From: Pseudomonas abietaniphila
Lineage (GTDB): Bacteria > Pseudomonadota > Gammaproteobacteria > Pseudomonadales > Pseudomonadaceae
Length of the DNA: 64,000 nucleotides
Assembly: GCF_900100795.1 (NCBI RefSeq)
Contig: NZ_FNCO01000004.1
Location: 352,066-416,065, forward strand
Direction: 5' to 3'
The position numbers and the translations under genes were made by a program. Below the pieces are notes generated by a model. The model was given only the letters and a program-made list of their open reading frames with translations. It ran no database searches and was not told the DNA's origin. Below are positions 1-9,364 of the stretch, in pieces (position 1 is the stretch's first letter; each line of letters begins with the position of its first letter).

Positions 1-137
1 CCCATCTTGGGGACGGTGCCCAGAATCTCGTTGTTCGACGGGTTGTTGACCTTGATGGTCTGGCCGCTGTCGGCATCGGCCCAGGCGCCATTGATGTACG
101 CCTGCTGGCGGAACAACTTCGAATCTTTGAGCTGCAT
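1..137 (-). CDS. gabD: Succinate-semialdehyde dehydrogenase, N-terminal part (runs off the left edge)
   Basis: Only the first 45 codons are inside the window. They begin MQLKDSKLFRQQAYINGAW and continue into the NPSNNEILGTVP segment typical of the N-terminal strand region of NADP-dependent succinate-semialdehyde dehydrogenase, the enzyme that finishes GABA breakdown by oxidising succinate semialdehyde to succinate in the cytoplasm. A GGAGGCC ribosome-binding site lies a few bases upstream of the ATG. The catalytic Cys/Glu part is outside the window, so the family call rests on the N-terminus alone. A palindrome further upstream (279-296) could be its operator. Confidence 0.85.
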   Translation of the reverse strand, partial: MQLKDSKLFRQQAYINGAWADADSGQTIKVNNPSNNEILGTVPKM

Positions 138-477
138 GTCGGCCTCCTAAACAGCACCGCGCAAGGCGGAGCGAATTATTGATTATTCAAAGGCGCCTCA
201 GCCGAGGCTGCCGTCAGGAAAACATTCGCCGGGCCCCGCACGCACGGATCGCGAAAAGCGCGGGTGATCGAACGGGAGCGTTTGAAATCTCAAACGAATC
301 CTAGGGACTACAGGGGTAAAGGACAATAGTCCGTTCGAAAAAAAGAACGCAAACCGTCGCATCGGCGAAAAATTCGGATCAACGCCCCCTCCAACATCCA
401 GAAACGTGTGAAATCGACAACAGTGACTCGCCAGCATGGACGCACGCAGGCCAGATGAGTATCATGGCGCCCGCGTT
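138..477. other. gabD upstream region, no gene seen
   Basis: This 340-bp stretch separates leftward gabD from rightward tRNA-Arg. It should hold both promoters. The only clear structure is the inverted repeat at 279-296, listed separately. No reading frame here has a credible start or resembles a known protein. Confidence 0.6.
279..296. promoter_or_regulatory. Inverted repeat, possible operator upstream of gabD
   Basis: CGTTTGA and its exact reverse complement TCAAACG are separated by 4 bases. The site is about 140 bp upstream of the gabD start, a plausible place for a dimeric regulator. Which regulator binds is unknown, and the site could equally be chance. Confidence 0.35.
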
Positions 478-554
478 GCACCTGTAGCTCAGCTGGATAG
501 AGTACTGCCCTCCGAAGGCAGGGGTCGTGGGTTCGAATCCCGCCAGGTGCGCCA
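478..554 (+). tRNA. tRNA-Arg (anticodon CCG)
   Basis: A 77-nt cloverleaf. The acceptor stem GCACCTG pairs with CAGGTGC. The anticodon stem CTGCC/GGCAG encloses loop CTCCGAA, placing anticodon CCG at 512-514. The T-loop TTCGAAT and the 3' CCA are encoded. It decodes CGG. A rho-independent terminator follows about 50 bp later. Confidence 0.97.
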
Positions 555-605
555 TTTTTGATTTCAGGTCGTCAGAGACGTTCTGAGAATCTGCCCGATA
601 TAAAG

Positions 606-631
606 AAGCCCGCCGATGTGCGGGCTTTTTT
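606..631 (+). terminator. Rho-independent terminator of tRNA-Arg
   Basis: AAGCCCGC pairs with GCGGGCTT across a 6-base loop, and the 3' arm runs into a T-rich tract. It lies 51 bp after the tRNA and ends its transcript. It also sits just past the stop of the converging DUF4431 gene. Confidence 0.85.
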
Positions 632-669
632 GTTTCTGCGGTGCGGCGGTGCGGCGTGCGCTGAAAACA

Positions 670-1395
670 CTATTCCTCCGCATCACCCAACCCCAACACC
701 ACCTGCGCCTGATCCAGCCACACCGACTGGGGCTTTCCTCCCTCGGCCGTGTATTGAGCAAGCACCCAGCCGCCGTTGGCGATCACGGTCACGCTGACCG
801 GCGTGCCTTGGGCGAGAAACTCCCGTTTGCTCGTGCACGTCGGGTTGGGTGCCTGGTAGACCCAGGCCTTGCCGCCAATGATCTTGCCCTGCAGCGAGGG
901 GCTGTAGGTTTCTTCGTGCATGCCGACTTTCTGGTTGAGCAGCTCGCAGTCGACCGGCGCGCCGGCCATGCCGCTCATGAGTTGCACTTGCTGCATCAAG
1001 ACCTGCGTGTGGTGAAAGCCCGTGACGGCGCCGAACAGTGTGCCTTTGAGTACGACGGGCTGGTCGAGGTACGGACGCAGGTTGTCGTAATCAGTGGGTT
1101 GAAGAACCAGTTGCACCAGCGTCTCGTTGTCTTCGACGTCGATGTCGGCCTCGTTTTCGTTGCCTTTCATGCACAGCGGCTCGGCCAGCGACAGATAGAA
1201 ACCCACTTGCGGCTCATCACCGGTTACCACGTCTTCAAATCCCGGAGGGCCGGGAAACACCTGACGGGTCAGGGTGCCGCTTAGGGTTGCATCGGCGGGT
1301 TCGTATTGATTGCAGGTGGCGGCCTGGGCCACGGAAAAAGGCGACAGGCAAACGACAAGGAACGGCAGAGCACGAAGACAGGGGGTGACAGTCAT
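670..1395 (-). CDS. Secreted DUF4431-domain protein
   Basis: About 241 aa from the preferred start MTVTPCLRALPF, which gives a clean signal peptide (hydrophobic LRALPFLVVCLSPF, then SVAQA) and so a periplasmic product. A start 11 codons upstream would put a polar stretch in front of the signal peptide. The middle has the DUF4431 hallmark, with a VxLxGTLF segment followed by TGFHHTQVL. The C-terminal third, with VSVTVIANGGWVLAQY, looks like a small SH3b-type beta domain. No enzymatic function is known for the family. It lies downstream of tagQ on the same strand but behind a hairpin, so a role in the T6SS is possible but unproven. Confidence 0.7.
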   Translation of the reverse strand: MTVTPCLRALPFLVVCLSPFSVAQAATCNQYEPADATLSGTLTRQVFPGPPGFEDVVTGDEPQVGFYLSLAEPLCMKGNENEADIDVEDNETLVQLVLQPTDYDNLRPYLDQPVVLKGTLFGAVTGFHHTQVLMQQVQLMSGMAGAPVDCELLNQKVGMHEETYSPSLQGKIIGGKAWVYQAPNPTCTSKREFLAQGTPVSVTVIANGGWVLAQYTAEGGKPQSVWLDQAQVVLGLGDAEE

Positions 1396-1562
1396 AGAGG
1401 TAGTGTCCGGCAATACGCGAGGATTCATGCTCGTAGGTTAGAGAACTCTCCGACACTCGCCAGCTTTCCCGAGCAAGATTACGGGACAGGCACAGACGCC
1501 CACCCCGTTTGGGTCAATTCCTTGCGGTAATTGCTGGGCCCGGCTTTCACACGCCCTGATAG

Positions 1563-1591
1563 ACAGGCCCTGCTCATCAAGCGGGGCCTGT
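1563..1591 (-). terminator. Hairpin after tagQ, weak terminator candidate
   Basis: ACAGGCCC pairs perfectly with GGGCCTGT, and the inner GCT/AGC extends the stem across one T/G position. It lies 22 bp beyond the tagQ stop and would close the leftward T6SS operon. There is no strong T-run in that direction, so termination could be rho-assisted, or the hairpin may only protect the mRNA end. Confidence 0.45.
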
Positions 1592-1613
1592 AGTGAAGCA
1601 CTGACTCGCTATA

Positions 1614-2543
1614 TCAAACGTTCGGGCAAGGCACTGGGGCCCAGTCGCCGAGGTCCGGGTTCTTGCACATGGCGTTGACTTGCGACTGACCGGTCGCTGC
1701 AACCTGCTGGCTGACAGCCTGCTTGGTTTTGGCGTCTTGCAACGTCTTCTCGGTGCTGACCGCTTCCTGAGGCACCTTCGGCAGTTTCTTCTTCACGGGG
1801 GCCTTCTTCTTGCTGCTCTTGGTGGTCACAGACGTTGTATCCGCAGCCGCGACGGTGGCGACGTCAGTACGCTGAACGCCGACGTTCTGCAGGTCTTTTT
1901 CATAGGCTTGGGTGTAGTTGCTGAGGTCTTCACCCGCGCGGCCGTTTACCGCCGTGATGAGGTCGTTGGACTCTTTCAGACCGGCGACGATTTCAGCCAG
2001 ACGCTTGCGGCCTTCGGTGTCGTCCATGGTCTTGGCCTTGCGCGCCGAGAGCAGCTGGGTGAATTCGTTCTGATAGCACGACTGCGATGCCTTGGCGTAC
2101 GCCGTGCTGCGGTCGATGTCGGCAGCGCTCTTGTTGATATCGGTCGCGTAGGAGCCAATACGCTGGTTGTCGTCGGCAATCTGCTTCTGCTTTTCGGTGT
2201 AATAACCGGCGGCACCACCGACCAGTGCGCCGCCTGCAGCGCCAATGGCGGCATTGCGTGCGCGATCCTCGGAACTGCCCACCAGCGCACCGGCCAACGC
2301 ACCGCCCAAAGCGCCCACCGCCGCGCCACCGAAGACCGACTTGGTCGTGTCCGAATCAGTGTCGCGCAAGTGTTGCACCGGCTCGTAGCAGCTTGGGTAA
2401 TAAGCGACTTTGGTGCTGGCGCCGACCTTGGAGACGGGCGAACTGGCACATCCCGTCATCAGTACGAAGCCAAATCCTGCGGCCACCAACAACAGCCCAC
2501 GGCACTTGGGGGTCGAAATAACGGGTTTACGGGATAACTGCAT
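1614..2543 (-). CDS. tagQ: T6SS outer-membrane lipoprotein TagQ
   Basis: 309 aa. The signal peptide ends in lipobox LMTGC, with the lipidated Cys at about residue 32. A glycine-zipper segment follows (alternating Gly/Ala around AVGALGGALAGALVG and IGAAGGALVGGAAG, roughly residues 75-115), then a charged helical region and a Lys-rich stretch. In P. aeruginosa TagQ is the outer-membrane lipoprotein that anchors TagR in the pathway activating the kinase PpkA. It is the last gene of the leftward operon, as in HSI-I. Identity rests on position, lipobox, glycine zipper and length close to the known protein. Confidence 0.85.
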   Translation of the reverse strand: MQLSRKPVISTPKCRGLLLVAAGFGFVLMTGCASSPVSKVGASTKVAYYPSCYEPVQHLRDTDSDTTKSVFGGAAVGALGGALAGALVGSSEDRARNAAIGAAGGALVGGAAGYYTEKQKQIADDNQRIGSYATDINKSAADIDRSTAYAKASQSCYQNEFTQLLSARKAKTMDDTEGRKRLAEIVAGLKESNDLITAVNGRAGEDLSNYTQAYEKDLQNVGVQRTDVATVAAADTTSVTTKSSKKKAPVKKKLPKVPQEAVSTEKTLQDAKTKQAVSQQVAATGQSQVNAMCKNPDLGDWAPVPCPNV

Positions 2544-2625
2544 GGTGATGCTCTCTTTTTAGTTTTACAACGCCGGCGCGGCAAAGACCGTCCGGACTCC
2601 CTTTACGCTCGCTGAATGGCGGCCG

Positions 2626-4350
2626 TCATGGCTGAGCGGCCGACGCGAGCAACTCCTTCAAAATCGTCTGTGGGTCCGCGCGCCTCTGCTGGCGGTAACG
2701 CCCCACGTGACGAACGAATAATGTGGCGCGGGCCACCAGGCTCTTCCCCAGTACGGGCTTGCGATTGAGCTCTTCTTTCACGCGCTGGAACTGCGCCTGG
2801 ATCACCGCGTCGGTGTAGCGGGTTCCGGTGGCAAGGTTGTCGATGTAGATGGCCACGGCGCCATCGAGCGCGCTGCTGCCGTTTTCGAGGGCCACGGCAA
2901 AAAGCCTGGCGCTGGCTTCGTCCTTGGCGTCGACGGCCTGCTTCCGGCTTTTTCTGAGGTTGGTCAGGCGGATGTTGTAGTTGTTGATGGTTTCAGCCAC
3001 CAACGCCGACGACTGAATCAGGTTGCCCGCCGCCTCTTCACGCTGCTGAGCGATCAGCGACACATTGCGCTTGAGCTCTTCGTTGACCAGACCCAGCTCG
3101 GCTTGCAGCCGGGCATCAGTACTGTTGGAAATAATGCTGTCCAGACGTTGGGTCGGGTCTTGAGCATCGTCGATGGCATCGGTCAACGAGGCCAGACGCC
3201 CCTCTTTCTGCCATTGCTCGAAAAGCTCCTTGTAGCGTGAGCGAGGTGCGGAAAGTGCGCCAAGGGCGACTCGAAACCCCGTCGTTGCGTTGCGCTGCTC
3301 CGTCCCATCGGCCGCGAACAGCGGGTATTCGCGCCGCATGCCAGTGAACAGCGTGCCCTCGCCTTCCAGGTAATTGCCGCCCTTGGCGACAAAGCCCCCA
3401 TACGCCCCCTGCCGCCGCCCCGCATGCACCAGCTGAAAAGACTCCTGGACCATTTCGGCGGCGTTGCCAATGACGTCGAACAGGCCGATCGGGTTGGGCC
3501 GTTTCGTACCCACGGGCATCAACCGGGCCGCCTGTCCCGTACCGCCCGCGACCTGATTGAACACCGCCCAGTCGCCCAGCGGCCCGTCCTCTTCGCTGCC
3601 TTCGACCCGACGCGGGAACAAACGCCCTTCCAGCTCCTGGCGACTGACGGCCTGGCCGCCACGCGCTGCGTACTCCCATTCGACTTCGGTCGGCAGCCGC
3701 ACAAAGGCGACGCCGCCATCGTCATCGTTTTTTGCGCGCCCGCTCACGGGCAACAGATCGCTGTGGTGTTTCATCAACCAGGCGCTGTACACCGCCGAAA
3801 AACGCTCGGCCTCGAAGCGCGACAGCCTGACCTTGGGCAAGCGTCCGACCATGCCCTCGGGCGCTTCGCAGGTGGAAGCTGGCTCGCCACTGGCGAGCGA
3901 TTGGGCCTGAGACATGACCTGTGCATATTGGCGTGCCGTGACCTCATACTTGCCGATGAAATACAGCATTGGTTTGAGCGGTGTCGCCGCGTCGGTTTTG
4001 GGTAACTGAGGACGGATGGTTTTGCGCCAGTCGGCAGACAGATCGTTGAGCGTGAACTGGCCGTTGATGAAGTCCCGACGATAGCCGGCAATGAACGACT
4101 GTTTATAGCCCGCTTCGCCTTCGCTGAACGGGTAACCCAGGCTGATCTCACGGTCATCCAGCGTGCCTTGGGCCAGGACATAGACGTAGCGAAAGACCAT
4201 CTCACCGTCGCACGGCAGCGGCAGAACGACGTCATCTGCCAGCGGTTTCGGGTTATCCAGCGTGTCGCCGTCAGCCGCTATCGTCAGGGATGACAAGCCC
4301 AGGGCGGCACCGCACGCCAGTACAATGAACGTCCGTCGTAACTCAAACAT
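2626..4350 (-). CDS. tagR: TagR, periplasmic FGE-sulfatase-fold regulator of PpkA
   Basis: 574 aa from MFELRRTFIVLACGAALGL, a signal peptide behind an AAGGAA ribosome-binding site. The frame is open another 98 codons upstream, but that part overlaps tagS and is compositionally wrong. The centre is a formylglycine-generating-enzyme/sulfatase-modifying fold: YFIGKYEVTARQYAQ, RLPTEVEWEYAARGG, NPIGLFDVIGNAAEMV, and a closing TGFRVALG. The C-terminal 200 residues are mainly helical and charged. In P. aeruginosa TagR acts in the periplasm upstream of PpkA to promote its dimerisation and kinase activity. Its start overlaps the end of tagS by 8 bp. Confidence 0.9.
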   Translation of the reverse strand: MFELRRTFIVLACGAALGLSSLTIAADGDTLDNPKPLADDVVLPLPCDGEMVFRYVYVLAQGTLDDREISLGYPFSEGEAGYKQSFIAGYRRDFINGQFTLNDLSADWRKTIRPQLPKTDAATPLKPMLYFIGKYEVTARQYAQVMSQAQSLASGEPASTCEAPEGMVGRLPKVRLSRFEAERFSAVYSAWLMKHHSDLLPVSGRAKNDDDGGVAFVRLPTEVEWEYAARGGQAVSRQELEGRLFPRRVEGSEEDGPLGDWAVFNQVAGGTGQAARLMPVGTKRPNPIGLFDVIGNAAEMVQESFQLVHAGRRQGAYGGFVAKGGNYLEGEGTLFTGMRREYPLFAADGTEQRNATTGFRVALGALSAPRSRYKELFEQWQKEGRLASLTDAIDDAQDPTQRLDSIISNSTDARLQAELGLVNEELKRNVSLIAQQREEAAGNLIQSSALVAETINNYNIRLTNLRKSRKQAVDAKDEASARLFAVALENGSSALDGAVAIYIDNLATGTRYTDAVIQAQFQRVKEELNRKPVLGKSLVARATLFVRHVGRYRQQRRADPQTILKELLASAAQP

Positions 4351-5545
4351 CTCTGATTCCTTCCGACGCTTCGATACGCGCCACCTGCCAGCCACCCAGT
4401 GCCGCCGCCAGCGCGCTGGCACTGAGCACGGCGAATGCAGCCACGCAGTAATGACGTGCCTGCAAATGGCTGGCGTGTTCACCCGGTATCTGCACGAACA
4501 GTGTGTTGATGCCCTGCTCGGCAAGACCGTAAAGCCCCATGCTGACCACCGTTGCCAACCCCCCGCTGTAGAACGCTTGCAGGACCACGAACAGCAGCAA
4601 TGATCCGGTGCTGAAGCCCAGCAGCCGCAACACCGACAGCTCACGCCGTTTGCGCTCCACCGCCGCCAAAGCCCCCGCGAACACAGCTGCTACGGCCCCC
4701 GCCATCGCCAGCGCGGCGATGATCCAGAAGACGATGGACAAGTTGCGACTCAAGGACTTCACCTGAGCGATGGCGGACGCCTGTGTCGAGACGAGCACAT
4801 GGTTTTCGGCGAAATACACCCGCAGCGGATCGACGTCATCAAGGCTGCGGGCGTAGAGACGAAATGCGGGAAAGATGCGTTGTCCATCGACGGCAGGGGC
4901 ATTGCCCGACCAGCCAAAGGCCTCCACCGCGCGCCCGTCGCGGTAATCTTCCACGGCCTCCAGCAGCGCCATCGGGGCGAAGATTGCGTCGCGCGCGAAT
5001 GCCTCCAGCGGCAGCACCGAAGTGATGTACAGCCGAGTCCGTTGCGCTTGGCGCTGGCCTGAAAGCTGACGGCTAAACGTCGCTTCGACCACGTCGCCAG
5101 GCTTGGCCCGCAGTTTCTCGGCAGCGGTCTGGCTGAGCGCCACCCGATCCAGTCCCGCCGGCGCCGCCACCTGACCGAGTAACGGATCACCTATCGCTGT
5201 GGGAATCATCTCGACGCCTACCACTTGAGCCTGTGTCGGCATCGACAGGTCGGCCGTGGCGGCAATCTGGCGGGTACGAGGGATGGCAAACGCCACGTCT
5301 GGTCTGCGTGCCAGCGCCTCAACAAAAGCGGCATTGAAACGCCCGCCGCCCATGGGAATCACTTCACGCACCTGCGGGTCACGCTCAAGGCGCTCCGTCA
5401 GGCTGCCCACCAATCCGGATTTCAAGCCGAACAGCACCAGCAGCGGCGCGACCACCGCCACCAGTGCCAAGACCGTGCACGCCGACAATCGAGCATCGGC
5501 GACGTAATCCTGCCAGGCGAGAGAAGCCACCAGTGCGATTCGCAT
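4343..5545 (-). CDS. tagS: TagS, ABC transporter permease of the T6SS phosphorylation pathway
   Basis: 400 aa from the ATG that overlaps the tagT stop (TGATG). A TTG one codon earlier is possible. An N-terminal membrane helix (about residues 20-42) is followed by a large periplasmic domain of about 210 residues, then three C-terminal helices (starting near LSIVFWIIAALAMAGAVAAV), the FtsX/MacB-type layout. With TagT it forms an inner-membrane ABC complex needed for PpkA activation by TagQ-TagR in HSI-I. Gene order and stop/start overlaps on both sides show translational coupling. Confidence 0.9.
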   Translation of the reverse strand: MRIALVASLAWQDYVADARLSACTVLALVAVVAPLLVLFGLKSGLVGSLTERLERDPQVREVIPMGGGRFNAAFVEALARRPDVAFAIPRTRQIAATADLSMPTQAQVVGVEMIPTAIGDPLLGQVAAPAGLDRVALSQTAAEKLRAKPGDVVEATFSRQLSGQRQAQRTRLYITSVLPLEAFARDAIFAPMALLEAVEDYRDGRAVEAFGWSGNAPAVDGQRIFPAFRLYARSLDDVDPLRVYFAENHVLVSTQASAIAQVKSLSRNLSIVFWIIAALAMAGAVAAVFAGALAAVERKRRELSVLRLLGFSTGSLLLFVVLQAFYSGGLATVVSMGLYGLAEQGINTLFVQIPGEHASHLQARHYCVAAFAVLSASALAAALGGWQVARIEASEGIRDV

Positions 5546-6264
5546 CAATGGTCACCTTCCAGCGTCGCGGTAACGCCACCGTCATCGTCGCGAACGCAGG
5601 TGATCTGCAGCCTGTGCAGACCGGCTTGCCGAGCCAGATGCTCATCGTGAGTCGCGATCACACAGCAGGCGTTTTGGGCACGGGCCTGACTTAACAACAA
5701 GTGCATGACGCGCGAGGCATTCAGTGGGTCGAGGGCCGCAGTGGGTTCGTCCGCCAGCAATAATCGGGGGTTGTGCGCCAGAGCACGGGCACAGCTCACG
5801 CGTTGACGTTGCCCCACCGACAGCGCTCGAGGTTTTTTGTCGAGTTGCTCACTGACTTCCAGGTGTGTCGCCAGTCGCTCTACGCTGCCGTCATCCCTCA
5901 TCCCCAACAACTTGCGGGACAGGTCGATGTTGGCGCGAACGTCGAGATAACCCAACAGACCGCCGGTTTGCAGCACGTAGCCAATCCGCCGACTGCGCAA
6001 TTCGGCGAGACGATTTTGTCTCGCATCGCGCCAGAGAGCGGCGATATCGACCGGGTGCTCTTCGTCCAAGACGTCGAATCGGTGTGATTGATCCGGTGAA
6101 AGCACCAGCGCCAACAAATCCAGCAGCGTACTTTTGCCGCAACCGCTCGGGCCCACCAACGCCAGTTGCCGACCCGCAGCCAGCTCCAGATACGGAATCA
6201 CCAGGCTGTAACGCTGGCTGCCTTCGCCTCGCGTTTTGCGCACGTCTCGCAGGCTCAACATCAC
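5545..6264 (-). CDS. tagT: TagT, ABC transporter ATPase
   Basis: 239 aa. Walker A GPSGCGKST at about residues 38-46, ABC signature LSVGQRQR (slightly degenerate LSGGQ), Walker B LLLADEPTAALD, and the H-loop in IATHDEHLA. This is the LolD/MacB-type subfamily that partners FtsX-like permeases. Its partner is TagS, encoded immediately downstream with a TGATG overlap. Its own start overlaps the ppkA stop by 4 bp. In P. aeruginosa TagT ATPase activity is required for Fha phosphorylation by PpkA. Confidence 0.92.
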   Translation of the reverse strand: MMLSLRDVRKTRGEGSQRYSLVIPYLELAAGRQLALVGPSGCGKSTLLDLLALVLSPDQSHRFDVLDEEHPVDIAALWRDARQNRLAELRSRRIGYVLQTGGLLGYLDVRANIDLSRKLLGMRDDGSVERLATHLEVSEQLDKKPRALSVGQRQRVSCARALAHNPRLLLADEPTAALDPLNASRVMHLLLSQARAQNACCVIATHDEHLARQAGLHRLQITCVRDDDGGVTATLEGDH

Positions 6265-9200
6265 GGCAGCGTCGACAATGGCACGCGGTACAACGCATCA
6301 CCCGGCTCGGCATCGCCGAAACGGACCCAGTTGGCGAGGTCGTTGTGAAAGGTCTCATAGAGACGAATCTTCGAATCCAGCTCGTCGATGAAGTCTTCCT
6401 GTTCGGCCACGCTCAACGACAACCACAGATCCTGCGTCATGCTCAGCGATTTGCTGCGATACGGCAGCCCTTCCAGGTATTCGCCCAGCACACCGCTTTG
6501 TGCAAGGTTGCCGCCTTTGCGCAACCCCGACGGATCGCGGCTCATGTAGGCGCTGGCGCTGGCGACTTCCTGGAAGAAATCCTTGGGCGAACTTTGTGTC
6601 TTGCGCGCAGCGTCAACGATCAGCTTCAGTGATTGCTGCAAGTCGTTGAGCTGCAATTTGCTCAGCATTACGCACACCTGAAACGCAGGAAGCGCGGGAT
6701 TTGTGAGGTCGCGGTCGGCGGTCCAGGCACTGACCAGCTGCGGCGCTCGTACGCCGGACTGCTGACCGAGGAAATCCATGCGCATGGCGTAACCAATCGC
6801 GGCTGATTTATCGGCCACCGACGGCGCGGCGGGTAACGACGGAGTAACTTGCGGTTGATTGCTGCGCACCTGTTGAACCAGATCGGCGAACACCGAGCCG
6901 ATCTCGGACACGCGCTCACCGAACTTCTGCACATCGCCACCCGGCACCGGCACGTAGAGATCGCCAATCTGTGGGTTCGCGTCCGCGGTCAACGTGCGGT
7001 ACTGCTGCTCGGCGAATGCGTGGTTCCTGATGCCGGCGTCGGTTTTCAGATGCAGCGCATAAATCTTGATCTGCTTGCCCAGCGCGGCTTGTCGCACCTC
7101 GGCCTCATTCATCTGAGTGCTGCTGTGAGGGTCGTTCTTGCGCAACGACCCCGCATCGCTCACCAGCAGGATCAAACGACCGCCATAGCCAGACCAGTCC
7201 ATGCCGTTCACGGCCTGCATCACGCCCGCAAAAGCGTCTTCATTAAACGAATGGCTGGAGACATGGGTGGCCTTGACCTTGCTAGCCAGCTCAAGAAAGC
7301 GCTTGGGATCACGGCCTTGGTCCAGCGTAATGAGCGTTTTGCTGATGTACTCCAGACCCGGCGTCTGGCTGACGTTATTGCGAAAGCCCACGAGACCGAA
7401 GCTGACGTTGTCCAGCTCGCCCCGCTTGGCGATCTGGTTTTGCAGCTCGGCGATGACGTCTCGGACCTGATCGATGTACGGCTGCATCGAGACCGATGTG
7501 TCCACGACCAGCACCACGCCTGTGCGGAACACGTCCTTACCTGCGGACGCCTTGATTCGCTCGCCGGACGCGTTCCTTTGCGGGGCGGTCCCTGGATCTA
7601 TGGAGGCCACGTTCAGCAGTTGAACGGGCTGTCCGTTCTGGTCAAAGGTCTCTTTGGCGTCGAAGATCGGCAAGAGGTAAAACTGACGTTGCGGAACAGC
7701 CTTGGCTACGGGCTCCAGGGCCAGGACCTGATGCGTGTCGTCTTCGTTTTTTTGCGCATTGAGCAACAGCTTTTTCGCAGCAGAAGGATCGGTTAACAGC
7801 CGCTCCAACTGACTCGGCTCACGCAGAAACATCGCTGGAGAGCGGCCCGATCGCTCGCTGAATGTCAGCACCAGACTCTGCTTCCACTCGCTGACCTGCT
7901 CCGCTGGCAACCACCCCTCGCTACGCCCGTCGCTGGCGGCCCCGACGCGCAGCCATGGAACGCCGTTGACGTTTTTGCGCTGGTAGACATAGAGCACCGA
8001 GAACGCCGGAAGCGACGACTCGCCCGCCAAGGCCCCTGCGTCGGAAGAAAGACGCGCGTCAGGCTTGCTCAAGACGCGTTGAAACAGTGTTTTCTTGTTC
8101 GCCATCAGCAGCGGGCGATCGCCTCCATCGGCATCCGGAACGGATGAATAACTAGCCGTAGCGGGCGATCCAGCGGACGACGTGTTGTATGGGGGCACCA
8201 CGCTGGAGATCAGAGCGACCGGCGTGTCAGCGACAACCGATTGGCTCGGCGTGACCGAAGCCGTCGGTACCACAGCCGGATTGTCGGCACTCAACCACCC
8301 GTAACCACCCGCTCCCAAACCCAATGCAGCGACCACGGCAACCGCGAGCAGTGCGATGACCGGCCCCTTGCGCTGCTCGGACGTATTTGAAGATACGCGC
8401 ACGGGCTCTGGGTGTACCAACGGATCCGGGGCCCCGGAGGAAGTCGCCGGAATGTCGATAGACACAGGCGTCAAGCCACCCAGCTCGTCCGTGGACGGCC
8501 GACCAGGCATGTCGGTCGACGGCGACGGCAGCGAGCGCACCATGGTCGCGTCCGGGTTTTCCGGAGGCAGATGGTCCAGCGCGGCAATCAGCCCGGCCGC
8601 ATCGGCAAACCGGTCTTCACGATCCTTGGCCAGGAGTCGAGCGAGAATGTGCTGGTAGCGTCCATGGTGAATCGGCAGCTCGGGCAGCGGCTCGGTCAAG
8701 TGTGCGAGCGCCGTGGAAAGGGCGTCGGTGCCGTTGTAAGGCAGTTTGCCGACCAGCATTTCGTAGAGCACGACACCCAGCGCATACAAATCTGCGCGTC
8801 CATCTATCTCAAGGCCACGTGCCTGTTCCGGGCTCATGTAGCTCGGCGTACCCACGGCAAAACCGGCCTGCGTGAACTGCGTTCGATCATCCAGCGATTT
8901 GGCGATACCGAAGTCCGACAGCACGGCCGAACCGTTGGCGCGAAACAGAATGTTGGCCGGTTTCACATCTCGGTGGACCAACCCTTGCGCATGGGCATAA
9001 CCCAGTGCCGAGGCGATCTGGCGCACGTAGGTCAGGCTCTGGTCGGTACTCATGCCCGCAGCGATTCGCTCTTTCAGCGTGCCGTTGGGCAGGTACTCCA
9101 TGGCCATGTAAAAGAGATCGCCAACATTGCCGATGTCATGAATGGTCACGGTATGCGGGTGCGACAGCCTTGCCAGCATCTTGCCCTCACGCAGAAAGCG

Positions 9201-9353
9201 CTCGCAGAACGTAGGGTCGGCAGCCAGCGTCGCAGCCATGATTTTCAGCGCGACCTTGCGCTCAAGCGAGCGCTGCGTGGCGAGATAAACGGTGGCCATG
9301 GCGCCTTCGCCAACCTCGCCGTCTATGTCGAATCCAGGGATCAATATGTCCAT
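6261..9353 (-). CDS. ppkA: PpkA, membrane Ser/Thr kinase that activates the T6SS
   Basis: 1030 aa from MDILIPGFDIDGEVGEGA. The frame is open upstream but overlaps pppA there. Kinase domain: Gly-loop GEGAMATVY near residue 15, Lys37, HRD at 126-128, DFG at 146-148 and an APE-like MSPEQ. A single membrane helix sits at about 330-352, then an SH3-like region near 450-490, then a periplasmic von Willebrand A domain from about 610 with MIDAS motif DTSVS. This matches the length and layout of P. aeruginosa PpkA. It phosphorylates Fha to promote T6SS assembly, under TagQRST control and opposed by PppA. Confidence 0.95.
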   Translation of the reverse strand: MDILIPGFDIDGEVGEGAMATVYLATQRSLERKVALKIMAATLAADPTFCERFLREGKMLARLSHPHTVTIHDIGNVGDLFYMAMEYLPNGTLKERIAAGMSTDQSLTYVRQIASALGYAHAQGLVHRDVKPANILFRANGSAVLSDFGIAKSLDDRTQFTQAGFAVGTPSYMSPEQARGLEIDGRADLYALGVVLYEMLVGKLPYNGTDALSTALAHLTEPLPELPIHHGRYQHILARLLAKDREDRFADAAGLIAALDHLPPENPDATMVRSLPSPSTDMPGRPSTDELGGLTPVSIDIPATSSGAPDPLVHPEPVRVSSNTSEQRKGPVIALLAVAVVAALGLGAGGYGWLSADNPAVVPTASVTPSQSVVADTPVALISSVVPPYNTSSAGSPATASYSSVPDADGGDRPLLMANKKTLFQRVLSKPDARLSSDAGALAGESSLPAFSVLYVYQRKNVNGVPWLRVGAASDGRSEGWLPAEQVSEWKQSLVLTFSERSGRSPAMFLREPSQLERLLTDPSAAKKLLLNAQKNEDDTHQVLALEPVAKAVPQRQFYLLPIFDAKETFDQNGQPVQLLNVASIDPGTAPQRNASGERIKASAGKDVFRTGVVLVVDTSVSMQPYIDQVRDVIAELQNQIAKRGELDNVSFGLVGFRNNVSQTPGLEYISKTLITLDQGRDPKRFLELASKVKATHVSSHSFNEDAFAGVMQAVNGMDWSGYGGRLILLVSDAGSLRKNDPHSSTQMNEAEVRQAALGKQIKIYALHLKTDAGIRNHAFAEQQYRTLTADANPQIGDLYVPVPGGDVQKFGERVSEIGSVFADLVQQVRSNQPQVTPSLPAAPSVADKSAAIGYAMRMDFLGQQSGVRAPQLVSAWTADRDLTNPALPAFQVCVMLSKLQLNDLQQSLKLIVDAARKTQSSPKDFFQEVASASAYMSRDPSGLRKGGNLAQSGVLGEYLEGLPYRSKSLSMTQDLWLSLSVAEQEDFIDELDSKIRLYETFHNDLANWVRFGDAEPGDALYRVPLSTLP

Positions 9354-9364
9354 AGCGTGGGTCT

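Noticed and set aside
616..1284. 222-codon frame opposite the DUF4431 gene
   Set aside because: Antisense shadow: the minus-strand frame has signal peptide and DUF4431 motif, while this one overlaps the tRNA terminator and has no family resemblance.
4351..4644. 98-codon N-terminal extension of TagR inside tagS
   Set aside because: Cys/Trp/Arg-rich nonsense composition; the internal ATG has a good ribosome-binding site and starts a signal peptide.
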